A stretch of DNA of 34,528 bases. Origin: an uncultured Lachnospiraceae bacterium. Lineage in GTDB: Bacteria > Bacillota > Clostridia > Lachnospirales > Lachnospiraceae. The notes beneath the pieces are model-generated. The model searched no databases, was not told the origin of the DNA, and was given only the letters and a program-made list of their open reading frames with translations. Below are positions 1 through 7,765 of the stretch, piece after piece. A program made the position numbers and the translations under genes. Location: contig CACZIO010000053.1 of assembly GCA_902781215.1 (NCBI GenBank), positions 1 to 34,528 on the forward strand. The letters are read 5' to 3'. Positions within the stretch are counted from its first letter, which is position 1; each line of letters opens with the position of its first letter.

Positions 1-3000
1 CTTCGTCGGCGCGGATGCCCTGGCCGGGGGGGAGGGTCTTGCGGACCCTGCGGTCCTCGATGTAGATGACGACCTGGTCGCGGCCGCCGTGGGCGGCGAC
101 GGCGCCGAGGATCTGCTGCTCATGGTCCTTCCAGGCGTCCATGGAGGGGAAGCGGAGCCAGAGCCGGCGGGGGACGTCGTCGAAGGAGACGATCTTCTCA
201 GCGATGAGCTTGCCGTCCTTGTCCTCCTCCAGGGAGACGCGGCCCCGGATGAAGACTCTGGCGTCCTCGTCGAGCAGGTCGGCGCTCTCCTCGTAGGTGC
301 GGGGGAAGACGATGACCTCGACGGTGCCGGTCATGTCCTCGATGGTGAGAAAGGCCATGACCTGGTCGTTTTTGGTGTACTTGATCTTTTTTTCGGAGAT
401 GAGGCCGCCGATGACCGCGTTCTGCCGGTCGACGAGGCGGCCGCCGCCTGCCTTGGGCCCCATTGCGGCCGTGCCGGCGGCGGATACTCCCCCGGCTCCG
501 GCACCGTCATCCTCGTCCAGGGCAAAATCCGCCGCAGTTGCCGTCACGCGGCTCTTCCACAGGCCCTCGTAGGCTTCGAGCGGGTGCCCGCTGACGTAGA
601 TGCCGAGCACTTCCTTTTCAAAGGCGAGGCGGAGCTCGTCCGGGAACTCGCCCACGTCCGGCATCCGGATCTCGAAGTCCTTTTTGTCCTCCTCGTCCGC
701 GATGTCAAAAAGGGACATCTGGCCGGCCATGTCGTTCTTTTTGGAGCTGTTGAGGTCGTCCAGGATGCGGATGTAGATGCTCATCATCTGTTTGCGGGTC
801 GCGCCCAGGCAGTCGAGGGCGCCGGCCTTGATGAAGTTTTCCACGGTGCGGCGGTTGACATCCTTGTCCTGGCCGGCCATGCGGGTCAGGAAGTCGCGCA
901 GGTCCCGGTAGGGGCCGCGCAGGCGGCGCTCGCGGACGACGGCGTCGATGACGGGCCGGCCGACGCCCTTGATGGCGGTCAGGGCGTAGCGGATGCCGGG
1001 CGTCTCACCGGCCGGGGCCACGGAGAAGCCGGCCTCGCCCTCGTTGATGTCGGGGGGCAGGATGCGGATCTTCATGGACCGGCAGGCCAGGATGTAGGCG
1101 GCCACCTTGGTCGGGTGGTCAATGACCGAGGTCATGAGGGCCGCCATGAATTCCATGGGATAGTAGTATTTGAGCCAGGCGGTCTGGTAGGCCACCACGG
1201 CGTAGCAGGCCGCATGCGACTTGTTGAAGGCGTACTTGGCGAAGTCCATCATGGTGTCGTAGATGCCGGAGGCAACCTTCTCGTCAATGCCGCGGGCGAC
1301 GCAGCCGGGGACATGCTCGCCGGGATTGCCGTAGACGAAGTTGCGGCGCTCCTGCTCCATGACGGACTGTTTCTTTTTACTCATGGCGCGGCGGACCAGG
1401 TCGCTCCGCCCCAGGGTGTAGCCGCCCAGAGAGCGGACGATCTGCATGACCTGCTCCTGGTAGACAATACAGCCATAGGTGGGCTCCAGGATGGGCTGGA
1501 GCTCGGGGGTGGCGTAGTGGACCGCGTCCCGGTTGTTTTTGCCCTCGATATACTGGGGGATAAAGTCCATGGGACCCGGGCGGTAGAGGGAGATGCCGGC
1601 GATGATGTCCTCGAAATTCTCCGGCCGCAGCTCCTTCATGAAGTTCTGCATGCCGCCGGATTCCAGCTGGAAGATGCCGTCCGTCCTGCCGGTGCAGATG
1701 TAGCGGTAGACGTTGGGGTCGGCGTAGTCGAGGGCGTCCATGGAGACGACCGGCCCCAAGGGGTTTTCCGCAGGACGGGCGGGGCCGAGGGCGGGCTCGG
1801 CGGGCGGGTAGGCGCCGCCGGCTTCCGCAATGGAGTGGTTGGCCATCTCGACGGCGTTCTGGATGACGGTCAGGGTCCTGAGCCCCAGGAAGTCCATCTT
1901 GAGCAGGCCCAATTCCTCGATGGTGGTCATGGGAAACTGGGTCGTGGTGGAGCCGTCCTGGGCCCGGGCCAGGGGCACCAGGTCCTCGGCGGGCTCGGAG
2001 CAGATGACGACGCCGGCGGCGTGGACGGAGGCGTGCCGGGGCAGTCCCTCCAGGCGCAGGCTCATGTCGATGAGCTTGTGGACCCGGTCGTCGGTCTCAT
2101 AGGACCTGCGCAGGTCCGGGCTCTGTTTCAGGGCTTTTTCCAGGGTGATGCCCAGCTCCTGGGGCACCATCTTGGAGATGGAATCGACAAAGCCGTAGGG
2201 CAGGTCCATGACGCGGCCGACATCGCGGATGACACCGCGGGCGGCCATGGTGCCGAAGGTGATGATCTGCATCACGCGGTCCTTGCCGTATTTTTTTGTG
2301 ACATAGTCAATGACCTCGCCGCGGCGCTCGAAGGCGAAGTCCACGTCGATATCGGGCATGGACACGCGCTCGGGGTTGAGGAAGCGCTCGAAGAGGAGGT
2401 TGTAGCGAATGGGGTCGATGTCGGTGATGCCCAGGGCGTAGGCGACGATGGAGCCGGCGGCGCTGCCGCGGCCCGGGCCGACCATGATCCCGTGTTCCCG
2501 GGAAAAATTGATGTAGTCCCAGACGATGAGGAAATAGTCGACGTAGCCCATCTGGCGGATGGTGCCCAGCTCATAGTCCAGGCGGGCGCGCAGGTCCCCG
2601 GCGGTGAGGCCGGAATAGCGTTTTGGCTCCGCCGGATCATTCGGGACTGCGTCATTGTGCGCGGGGCCGCTCCGGGCTGAATCGTTATGAGCAGCTTCAT
2701 CACGTCCGCCGCCTGCAGCTTCCGTTCCGGCAGGATCAGACAGGAGCGTTTCGTTGTCAAAAACGCCGGGATAGTGTTTTTCCATGCCGTCGCGGCAGAG
2801 CTTGTTGAGGTAGGTCCAGGAGTCGTAGCCCTCCGGCACGTCGAAGTGCGGGAGTTTGGTGACGCCGAATTCGATCTCGACATTGCAGCGGTCGGCGATG
2901 CGCTGGGTGTTGTCCAGGGCCTCCTTCGCGTAGGGGAAGAGCTTTCTCATCTCCTCCTCGCTCTTGACATAGAACTGGCCGCCCGGGTAGCGCATGCGGT

Positions 3001-3700
3001 TCTCGTCGGCCAGCTTCTTGCCTGTCTGGACGCAGAGCAGGATGTCGTGGGCCTCCGCGTCCTCCGCGAAGGTGTAGTGGCAGTCGTTGGTGGCCACCAG
3101 GGGAATCCCAAGCTCGCGGCTCATGCGCAGGAGCTCGGCGTTGACGGTCTGCTGGTCGGCGTAGCCGTGGTCCTGGAGCTCCAGGAAATAATTGCCCTCC
3201 CCGAAAATATCCAGATAGCGCTTTGCGGCCTCCCGGGCGGCCTCTGTGTTCCCCCGCAGGATCTCGCGGGCCAGCTCTCCCGCCAGGCAGGCGGAGCAGG
3301 CGATGATCCCCTCGTGGAATTCCCGCAGCAGGTCCAGGTCCACGCGGGGCTTGTAGTAGAAGCCCTCGGTGAAGGACCGGCTGACGATCTTCATGAGGTT
3401 GGCGTAGCCGGTATTGTTCTCCGCCAGCAGGATGAGGTGGTAGTAGCGGTCGTCGCCGTGGCTGGCCTCGCGGTCCTTGCGGGAGCCGGGGGCGACGTAG
3501 ACCTCACAGCCCAGGATGGGCTTGATGCCCTCTTTTTTGGCCGCCTTGTAAAAATCGATCACGCCGTACATGACGCCGTGATCGGTAATGGCCGCAGCCG
3601 TCATGCCCAGCTCCTTGACCCGGCGGACATATTCGTTGATCTTATTGGATCCGTCCAGGAGCGAATACTCCGTGTGGACGTGCAGATGTGCGAAAGACAT
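1..3700 (-). CDS. dnaE: DNA polymerase III subunit alpha (DnaE), 3' end outside window
   Basis: Replicative DNA polymerase catalytic subunit that extends primers at the fork. The frame is open from the ATG at 3700 to base 1, giving about 1233 residues with the C-terminus missing. The N-terminal PHP domain (about 1-270) begins MSFAHLHVHTEYS and keeps the motifs ITDHGVMYG and NDCHY. The palm carries PDIDVDF at about 449-455, with the catalytic aspartates near 450 and 452. A late OB-fold region reads NAVIGGLISEKKIKYTKN. The start follows a strong AGAGGAGG site. It is already longer than a typical DnaE (about 1150) because of three low-complexity inserts near residues 319-358, 624-653 and 1060-1087, rich in Ala, Gly, Pro, Asp and Asn. 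Firmicutes usually pair this enzyme with PolC; PolC is not in the window. Identification is firm; the role of the inserts is unknown. Confidence 0.97.
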   Translation of the reverse strand, partial: MSFAHLHVHTEYSLLDGSNKINEYVRRVKELGMTAAAITDHGVMYGVIDFYKAAKKEGIKPILGCEVYVAPGSRKDREASHGDDRYYHLILLAENNTGYANLMKIVSRSFTEGFYYKPRVDLDLLREFHEGIIACSACLAGELAREILRGNTEAAREAAKRYLDIFGEGNYFLELQDHGYADQQTVNAELLRMSRELGIPLVATNDCHYTFAEDAEAHDILLCVQTGKKLADENRMRYPGGQFYVKSEEEMRKLFPYAKEALDNTQRIADRCNVEIEFGVTKLPHFDVPEGYDSWTYLNKLCRDGMEKHYPGVFDNETLLSDPAGTEAAGGGRDEAAHNDSARSGPAHNDAVPNDPAEPKRYSGLTAGDLRARLDYELGTIRQMGYVDYFLIVWDYINFSREHGIMVGPGRGSAAGSIVAYALGITDIDPIRYNLLFERFLNPERVSMPDIDVDFAFERRGEVIDYVTKKYGKDRVMQIITFGTMAARGVIRDVGRVMDLPYGFVDSISKMVPQELGITLEKALKQSPDLRRSYETDDRVHKLIDMSLRLEGLPRHASVHAAGVVICSEPAEDLVPLARAQDGSTTTQFPMTTIEELGLLKMDFLGLRTLTVIQNAVEMANHSIAEAGGAYPPAEPALGPARPAENPLGPVVSMDALDYADPNVYRYICTGRTDGIFQLESGGMQNFMKELRPENFEDIIAGISLYRPGPMDFIPQYIEGKNNRDAVHYATPELQPILEPTYGCIVYQEQVMQIVRSLGGYTLGRSDLVRRAMSKKKQSVMEQERRNFVYGNPGEHVPGCVARGIDEKVASGIYDTMMDFAKYAFNKSHAACYAVVAYQTAWLKYYYPMEFMAALMTSVIDHPTKVAAYILACRSMKIRILPPDINEGEAGFSVAPAGETPGIRYALTAIKGVGRPVIDAVVRERRLRGPYRDLRDFLTRMAGQDKDVNRRTVENFIKAGALDCLGATRKQMMSIYIRILDDLNSSKKNDMAGQMSLFDIADEEDKKDFEIRMPDVGEFPDELRLAFEKEVLGIYVSGHPLEAYEGLWKSRVTATAADFALDEDDGAGAGGVSAAGTAAMGPKAGGGRLVDRQNAVIGGLISEKKIKYTKNDQVMAFLTIEDMTGTVEVIVFPRTYEESADLLDEDARVFIRGRVSLEEDKDGKLIAEKIVSFDDVPRRLWLRFPSMDAWKDHEQQILGAVAAHGGRDQVVIYIEDRRVRKTLPPGQGIRADE

Positions 3701-3702
3701 AA

Positions 3703-3751
3703 AAAACCTCCTCTGTAAAAGACGGTACAGTCATTTTACAGAAGAGGTTTT
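3703..3751 (-). promoter_or_regulatory. 18-bp inverted repeat covering the dnaE ribosome binding site
   Basis: AAAACCTCCTCTGTAAAA (3703-3720) and TTTTACAGAAGAGGTTTT (3734-3751) are reverse complements except for one position, with a 13-base loop. On the minus strand one arm contains the dnaE Shine-Dalgarno AGAGGAGG and the other overlaps the promoter -10. An RNA entering from ispD would contain both arms; an RNA started at the local promoter would start near the loop and contain only one. The structure is seen directly; regulation is inferred. Confidence 0.7.
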
Positions 3752-3762
3752 ATTCTCGTCAA
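3733..3762 (-). promoter_or_regulatory. Candidate sigma-A promoter of dnaE
   Basis: On the minus strand TTGACG (3762-3757) is followed by 18 bases and TAAAAT (3738-3733). The predicted start is only about 25-30 bases before the dnaE ATG. The match is good but untested. Confidence 0.55.
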
Positions 3763-3822
3763 TGTCTATTCGGTCGTCTGCCGCTGTCTGATCATTCCTG
3801 GTTACTGTTCAGACCGGCTCGA

Positions 3823-3867
3823 AACTCGAGGTGTTTTTGCGTGCTTTTCAGCGCAAAAACCCGAGTT
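3823..3867. repeat. Long palindrome between ispD and dnaE
   Basis: Outer arms AACTCG / CGAGTT and inner arms GTTTTTGCG / CGCAAAAAC form a near-continuous inverted repeat around a 10-base loop. It lies about 40 bases past the ispD stop, so it may end or stabilise that transcript, but no T-run follows it on the minus strand. Confidence 0.5.
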
Positions 3868-3909
3868 GAACGGCGCGCGGCGCACGCAAAGCACACTGTC
3901 TGTTCCCGA

Positions 3910-4635
3910 TCACGGGTTTTTCAGGAAGGCCTCGCCGATGACAAAGTCCTCGGGCGTCGTGATCTTGATGTTGCGGTAGCTGGCCATGACCATGCGGATG
4001 CGGCAGCCGCCGGCGAACTCCGCGACCATGGCGTCATCCGTCAGGGCGATGCCCTGGGACTGCAGGTAGTCCTCCTGGGCCAGAACCTTTCTGTGGGCGC
4101 TGCGGATGAGATCGAGAGAGAATACCTGGGGGGTCTGGACGATCCAGACGCTGGCGCGGTTGGGCGTCTTCTCCACATCGCAGTGTTCATCCACGATCTT
4201 GACCGTATCCTTGGCGGGCATGCCGGCGACACAGGCGCCGGTATTCTTCACCGTCTGATAGAGGCGTTCCAGGGTCTCCTGATCCAGGAAGGGTCGGGCG
4301 CAGTCATGGATAAAGACGTAGTCGCAGGGCCAGTCGATCGTCTCGAGGCCGATGGCGACCGAGTGGACACGCTCTTTGCCGCCAACGGCGATCTTACGGA
4401 GCTTTTTTGTGCAGCCGTACTCCTCAAGAAGCCCCCGCACGATCTCCACGTCGTCCTTGTGGGCCATGACAATGATATCCGTGATGTGTTCGTTCTCCTG
4501 CATGGTCCGGATCGAGTGCAGGAACATGGGCATATTGTCGAGCATGAGGTACTGTTTCCTGACGTCGCCGCCCATCCGCAGGCCCATACCTGCCGCGAGC
4601 ATAACTGCTGTACATTTCACCTTGCTGTTTTCCAT
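3910..4635 (-). CDS. ispD: 2-C-methyl-D-erythritol 4-phosphate cytidylyltransferase (IspD)
   Basis: Transfers CMP from CTP to methylerythritol phosphate, the third step of the MEP isoprenoid pathway; cytosolic. The 241-residue protein has the nucleotide-binding loop LAAGMGLRMG (13-22) followed by a conserved Lys in VRKQY, then FIHDCARPF and the KDTVKIV region typical of IspD. I chose the ATG at 4635 (MENSKVKC) because it follows AAGGGA and gives the normal family length; upstream in-frame ATGs at 4677 and 4734 lack ribosome binding sites and would add a non-homologous leader. It sits between tsaD and dnaE on the same strand. The clustering with tRNA-modification genes probably reflects a housekeeping operon rather than shared function. 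Confidence 0.95.
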   Translation of the reverse strand: MENSKVKCTAVMLAAGMGLRMGGDVRKQYLMLDNMPMFLHSIRTMQENEHITDIIVMAHKDDVEIVRGLLEEYGCTKKLRKIAVGGKERVHSVAIGLETIDWPCDYVFIHDCARPFLDQETLERLYQTVKNTGACVAGMPAKDTVKIVDEHCDVEKTPNRASVWIVQTPQVFSLDLIRSAHRKVLAQEDYLQSQGIALTDDAMVAEFAGGCRIRMVMASYRNIKITTPEDFVIGEAFLKNP

Positions 4636-4833
4636 TTGTCTAATTCCCTTCGCGTGTTTGCCGAATCCCTTTTCCATGCATGTCAAAAGGGCCCGCAGTA
4701 CGCACCGGTCATTATCCCAGGATTTACAGTCCATCGATCGTTCCGGGTACGCAGAGTGGTTTCGTGTTTTGTTTGTGTACAGAGTCCTGCAGAGATTTGA
4801 AAAAAAACATACAGGGCTGCTTTCAAGTGCTGT

Positions 4834-5874
4834 TCAGCGCTGTCCCAGGCGCAGGCCGGGGACGGCATTGAGGTCGAGACCGGAGAACTGACCCTTCCGG
4901 TACTCGTAGTAGGCGGCGCTGCCGATCATGGCGGCGTTGTCTGTGCAGAGGATGGGCGGCGGGCAGTAAAAGTCCACGCCCTTGTCCGCGCACATCTGCC
5001 GCATGCCGGCACGCAGGGCCGTATTGGAGGCCACGCCGCCCGCCAGGGCGAACTTTTTCAGTCCATACTGGTCCACGGCATCGGCCGCATGCGTGACAAG
5101 CACGTCCACGACCGCCTGCTGGAAGGAGGCGGCGACATCGGGCACATTCACCGTGATGCCCTTCATCCTGCTCGTGTTGAGGTAGTTGAGGACGGCGGAC
5201 TTCATGCCGCTGAAGCTGAAGTCATAGCGGGATCCGGCGACCTTTCCGCGCGGGAAGACGATCGCGTGGGGATCTCCCTCCTTCGAGGCCTTGTCGATCT
5301 TGGGTCCGCCGGGATAGCCCAGCCCGATCTCGCGGGCCACCTTGTCGAAGGCCTCTCCCGCCGCGTCGTCCTGGGTCCGTCCCAGAATCTCGTATTCGCC
5401 GTAGTCCCTGACCAGCACCAGATGGGTGTGGCCGCCGGAGACAACGAGGCAGGCGAATGGCGGTTCCAGAGAGGGCTCCGCGATATAGTTGGCGCTGATA
5501 TGTCCCTCGATGTGGTGGACACCGATCAGGGGGATCCCGGTCGCAAAGCTCAGTCCCTTGGCGGCGGAGACACCGATGAGAAGGGGTCCCACCAGGCCCG
5601 GGCCGTAGGTGACGGCAATGGCGTCCATCTCCTCCAGCTTTTTTCCGGCCTCCTCCAGGGCTTGGCGGATCACCTGGGTGACGCGCTCGGTGTGTTTTCT
5701 GGAGGCGATCTCGGGCACCACGCCCCCGTAGAGGGTGTGGATATCGATCTGGGAGGAGATCACGTTGGACAGGACGGTGCGGCCATCGACGACAACGGAA
5801 GCAGCTGTCTCATCACAGCTGGATTCGATCGCCAGGATCGCCACATCTTTTTCTTTTAAGTTTTGATTCATCAT
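4834..5874 (-). CDS. tsaD: tRNA N6-adenosine threonylcarbamoyltransferase TsaD
   Basis: Catalytic subunit that moves the threonylcarbamoyl group from TC-AMP to A37 of ANN-decoding tRNAs (t6A), working with TsaB and TsaE, all encoded here. The protein (about 346 residues) has the ASKHA fold, with [10 protein letters not shown] near the N-terminus, the metal-binding HIEGH at 121-125, VVSGGHTHL, the GYPGGPKID segment and a late CTDNAAMIG. The start is uncertain: ATGs at 5874 and 5871 give the family length but have only a weak GGA-type site. An upstream in-frame ATG at 5949 would add 25 Cys/Arg-rich residues without a site, and that leader contains an intergenic hairpin, so I disfavour it. Confidence 0.95.
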   Translation of the reverse strand: MMNQNLKEKDVAILAIESSCDETAASVVVDGRTVLSNVISSQIDIHTLYGGVVPEIASRKHTERVTQVIRQALEEAGKKLEEMDAIAVTYGPGLVGPLLIGVSAAKGLSFATGIPLIGVHHIEGHISANYIAEPSLEPPFACLVVSGGHTHLVLVRDYGEYEILGRTQDDAAGEAFDKVAREIGLGYPGGPKIDKASKEGDPHAIVFPRGKVAGSRYDFSFSGMKSAVLNYLNTSRMKGITVNVPDVAASFQQAVVDVLVTHAADAVDQYGLKKFALAGGVASNTALRAGMRQMCADKGVDFYCPPPILCTDNAAMIGSAAYYEYRKGQFSGLDLNAVPGLRLGQR

Positions 5875-5887
5875 TTTTTTCCGACCA

Positions 5888-5907
5888 TGCCGCTCACAAG
5901 AGCGGCA
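5888..5907. repeat. Small hairpin repeat, copy A (upstream of tsaD)
   Basis: TGCCGCT and AGCGGCA flank a 6-base loop, immediately upstream of the preferred tsaD start. Two similar elements lie upstream of tsaE (9051-9070) and of a glycosyltransferase gene (15416-15435). It may be a small repetitive palindrome. Confidence 0.45.
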
Positions 5908-6030
5908 ACACATGTTCTGCATGTGAATGAGGCGTTTTTTGTCGTCCATGTGCCCGGGCCGCAGTCAAGACGGGCTTGCGCGGCACATCGGTCATGATCC
6001 GGGACAGCGGCAGCTGTCTTCTGCAGGTGA

Positions 6031-6059
6031 ATTATACATGATTTATACCGATTCTGACA
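6031..6059 (-). promoter_or_regulatory. Possible promoter upstream of tsaD
   Basis: A perfect TATAAT (6036-6031 on the minus strand) lies in the rnz-tsaD spacer, with a poor -35 (TGTCAG) 17 bases upstream. Just downstream lies a GACAGC-GGCA-GCTGTC palindrome (6003-6018). Only the -10 is convincing. Confidence 0.3.
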
Positions 6060-6068
6060 GCCTCTGCC

Positions 6069-6992
6069 CTATTCCTCTTTGTCAAAGGCCAGGGTGATGG
6101 TCTTGCCGTCCTTACCGGGGAGGCTGTCCGGAAAGATCTTGCGGACCTGGGGCATGAATTCGTCCGGTCTGACCAGGGAGGGGCTGTAGTGGGTCAGCCA
6201 CATCTGCGCGGGACCGGCCTTTTTGGCGATGCGGGCGGCCTCGGTAAAGGTCATGTGCTTGTGCTCCTTTGCCTTTTCGGCCTTGTCCGGCTCCCCGTAC
6301 ATGCCCTCGCAGATCAGCAGGTCTGCGCCCTGCGCATATTTGACGATGTTCTCACAGGGACGGGTGTCCGTCGTGTAGACCAGGCTGAGGCCCTTGCGGG
6401 CGGGGCCCAGGACCATATCAGGTGTATATGTGCCCTCCTCCGTCTCGATCGTCTCGCCCTTCTGCAGACGGCTCCAGAGTTTGAGCGGAATGCCCTGGTC
6501 CTTTGCCCTGGCGGCATCGAAGCGGCCGGCGCGATCCAGGGAAAAGGCATAGCCGTAGCAGGGCACATTGTGGTTGACACGGAAGGCATGGATATGAAAG
6601 TCCTTCTCCCCGGGAAGGCTGATCTCCTGCTCCCGCTCCGTCAGCTCCAGAAACTGAATCTCGAAGGGCAGCTCCGGCGCGATCACGCGCAGGCTGCTGA
6701 CGACCCGGGCCAGCCCTTTGGGCCCGACCATGAGGACAGGCTCCGTCCGCTCGGCATTGCCCATAGTGAGCAGCATACCGGGCAGGCCCGAAATATGGTC
6801 TGCGTGATAATGGGTGAAGAGCATGACATCGATCGGCTTGGGGCTCCAGCCCTTCTTGCGCAGCGCGACCTGCGTGCCTTCTCCGCAGTCCACCAGGATT
6901 CCCTTCCCGTTGTAGCGGAGCATGAGCGAGGTCAGATACCGGTAGGGGAGCGGCATCATCCCGCCTGTTCCGAGCAGACAAACATCTATCAT
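6069..6992 (-). CDS. rnz: Ribonuclease Z (tRNA 3' endonuclease)
   Basis: Metallo-beta-lactamase-fold nuclease that cuts tRNA precursors after the discriminator base. The 307-residue protein has the zinc motif THYHADHISGLPG (His61, His63, Asp65, His66), an FRVNHNVPCYGY segment, the TTDTRPCE motif, the HKHMTF motif and the late His in WLTHYSP, all in the order expected for the short-form RNase Z. The ATG at 6992 is preceded by AAGGAG. The neighbours are rimI upstream (24-base gap) and tsaD downstream. Lying inside the t6A cluster, it joins two tRNA maturation activities in one probable transcript. Confidence 0.95.
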   Translation of the reverse strand: MIDVCLLGTGGMMPLPYRYLTSLMLRYNGKGILVDCGEGTQVALRKKGWSPKPIDVMLFTHYHADHISGLPGMLLTMGNAERTEPVLMVGPKGLARVVSSLRVIAPELPFEIQFLELTEREQEISLPGEKDFHIHAFRVNHNVPCYGYAFSLDRAGRFDAARAKDQGIPLKLWSRLQKGETIETEEGTYTPDMVLGPARKGLSLVYTTDTRPCENIVKYAQGADLLICEGMYGEPDKAEKAKEHKHMTFTEAARIAKKAGPAQMWLTHYSPSLVRPDEFMPQVRKIFPDSLPGKDGKTITLAFDKEE

Positions 6993-7016
6993 AAAAACTC
7001 CTTGTTGTCAAAGTCA

Positions 7017-7586
7017 TCAAACGGACCCGTTCCGGCGCAGCCACATGATCAGGCCGTCCTCAACAGGTTTGTCATAAAAGTGCGGCCGAACCCCCTCTGT
7101 CAGAAAACCGAGGCTCTCATAGAGGCGGATGGCGACATCATTGCCCGCACGCACCTCCAGGGTGAAATCCTCCACGCCGTCATCGCGGGCCTCCTGCAGC
7201 AGGGTCTCCAGCATCCTCCTGGATATACCCCTGCCCCGGAATCCGGGACGAACGGCGACGTTGCTGATCTCGCCCTCTTCAAATATCTTCTTGACACCGC
7301 AGATTCCGACGATCCGCTCCGGAGACTGCACCGCGTCCTGTTTCGGGACCATCTGTTTCTGGTCCGGCTCAAGAGGCTGCTCTGCGTTCTGCTCAGCATC
7401 CCGCTCCGGGGCCTGCCCGGCGGACTGGTCCGCGTCCTCTTCCACCGCCACATAGTAGGCGGCGTAGGGCAGCAGGAGCGTCGCCTTGAAAATGCTTTTG
7501 GACCAGGGACGCGTGAAACAGATCTGCTCGATCTCCACTGCCTGCGGGATGTCTTCCTCCCGCATCCTTCGTATGTAAATCGACAT
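7017..7586 (-). CDS. rimI: Ribosomal protein alanine N-acetyltransferase RimI, with repeat insert
   Basis: GNAT-family enzyme that acetylates the N-terminal Ala of ribosomal protein S18 using acetyl-CoA. The acetyl-CoA motif VRPGFRGRGISRRML is present, and the C-terminal part ends in the family pattern GFLTEGVRPHFYDKPVEDGLI. The protein is 189 residues against about 150 for most RimI because residues 50-91 are an insert rich in Gln, Glu, Asp, Pro and Ala, placed between two beta strands. The insert DNA has a 15-base period. The ATG at 7586 gives the family N-terminus; its ribosome binding site is weak, and a 14-residue upstream extension is possible. It lies between tsaB and tsaD, its classical position. 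Confidence 0.9.
   Translation of the reverse strand: MSIYIRRMREEDIPQAVEIEQICFTRPWSKSIFKATLLLPYAAYYVAVEEDADQSAGQAPERDAEQNAEQPLEPDQKQMVPKQDAVQSPERIVGICGVKKIFEEGEISNVAVRPGFRGRGISRRMLETLLQEARDDGVEDFTLEVRAGNDVAIRLYESLGFLTEGVRPHFYDKPVEDGLIMWLRRNGSV
7314..7439 (-). repeat. In-frame 15-bp-period expansion inside rimI
   Basis: The DNA encoding RimI residues 50-91 falls into about eight 15-base units that repeatedly encode Gln/Glu/Asp/Pro pentapeptides such as RDAEQ, NAEQP and KQDAV. Units are degenerate. The flanking RimI sequence aligns to the family without this segment, so it looks like a minisatellite-type insertion kept in frame. Confidence 0.5.
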
Positions 7587-7673
7587 AAGCTCAAAATGTA
7601 CCGCCGGGGGCGGATCCGGGTGATTCACGCCCGGCTGCTTTCAAAGGGATCGGGTGGCCTGCCCGGAGATATT

Positions 7674-7757
7674 CCAAAAAGAACCGTCCGAGATGGTTCA
7701 CCCGGATGTTTCACCGGGTGATTCCAAAAAAACCGGGAGAACCGTCCCGGATGTTTC
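7674..7757. repeat. GGGACGGTTCT-type palindromic repeat, tandem pair
   Basis: In the tsaB-rimI spacer two diverged copies occur in tandem. Each has a CCCGGATGTTTC(A)CCGGG hairpin and a GAACCGTCC block next to an A-run. The same GAACCGTCC/GGACGGTTC core recurs at 20398-20525 and 34329-34352, so this is a dispersed intergenic repeat in this genome. Confidence 0.6.
7726..7750 (-). terminator. Intrinsic terminator after tsaB (within repeat)
   Basis: On the minus strand CCGGGA, a 6-base loop and TCCCGG are followed at once by seven T. It sits 16 bases past the tsaB stop and before rimI, so it may attenuate expression of rimI, rnz and tsaD. Confidence 0.6.
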
Positions 7758-7765
7758 CGGGTAGT

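Noticed and set aside
89-2680. 863-codon plus-strand open frame
   Set aside because: Antisense shadow of dnaE created by GC-rich third positions; the product is a low-complexity Gly/Asp/Val/His sequence with no motif, while the minus strand gives a complete DnaE reading.
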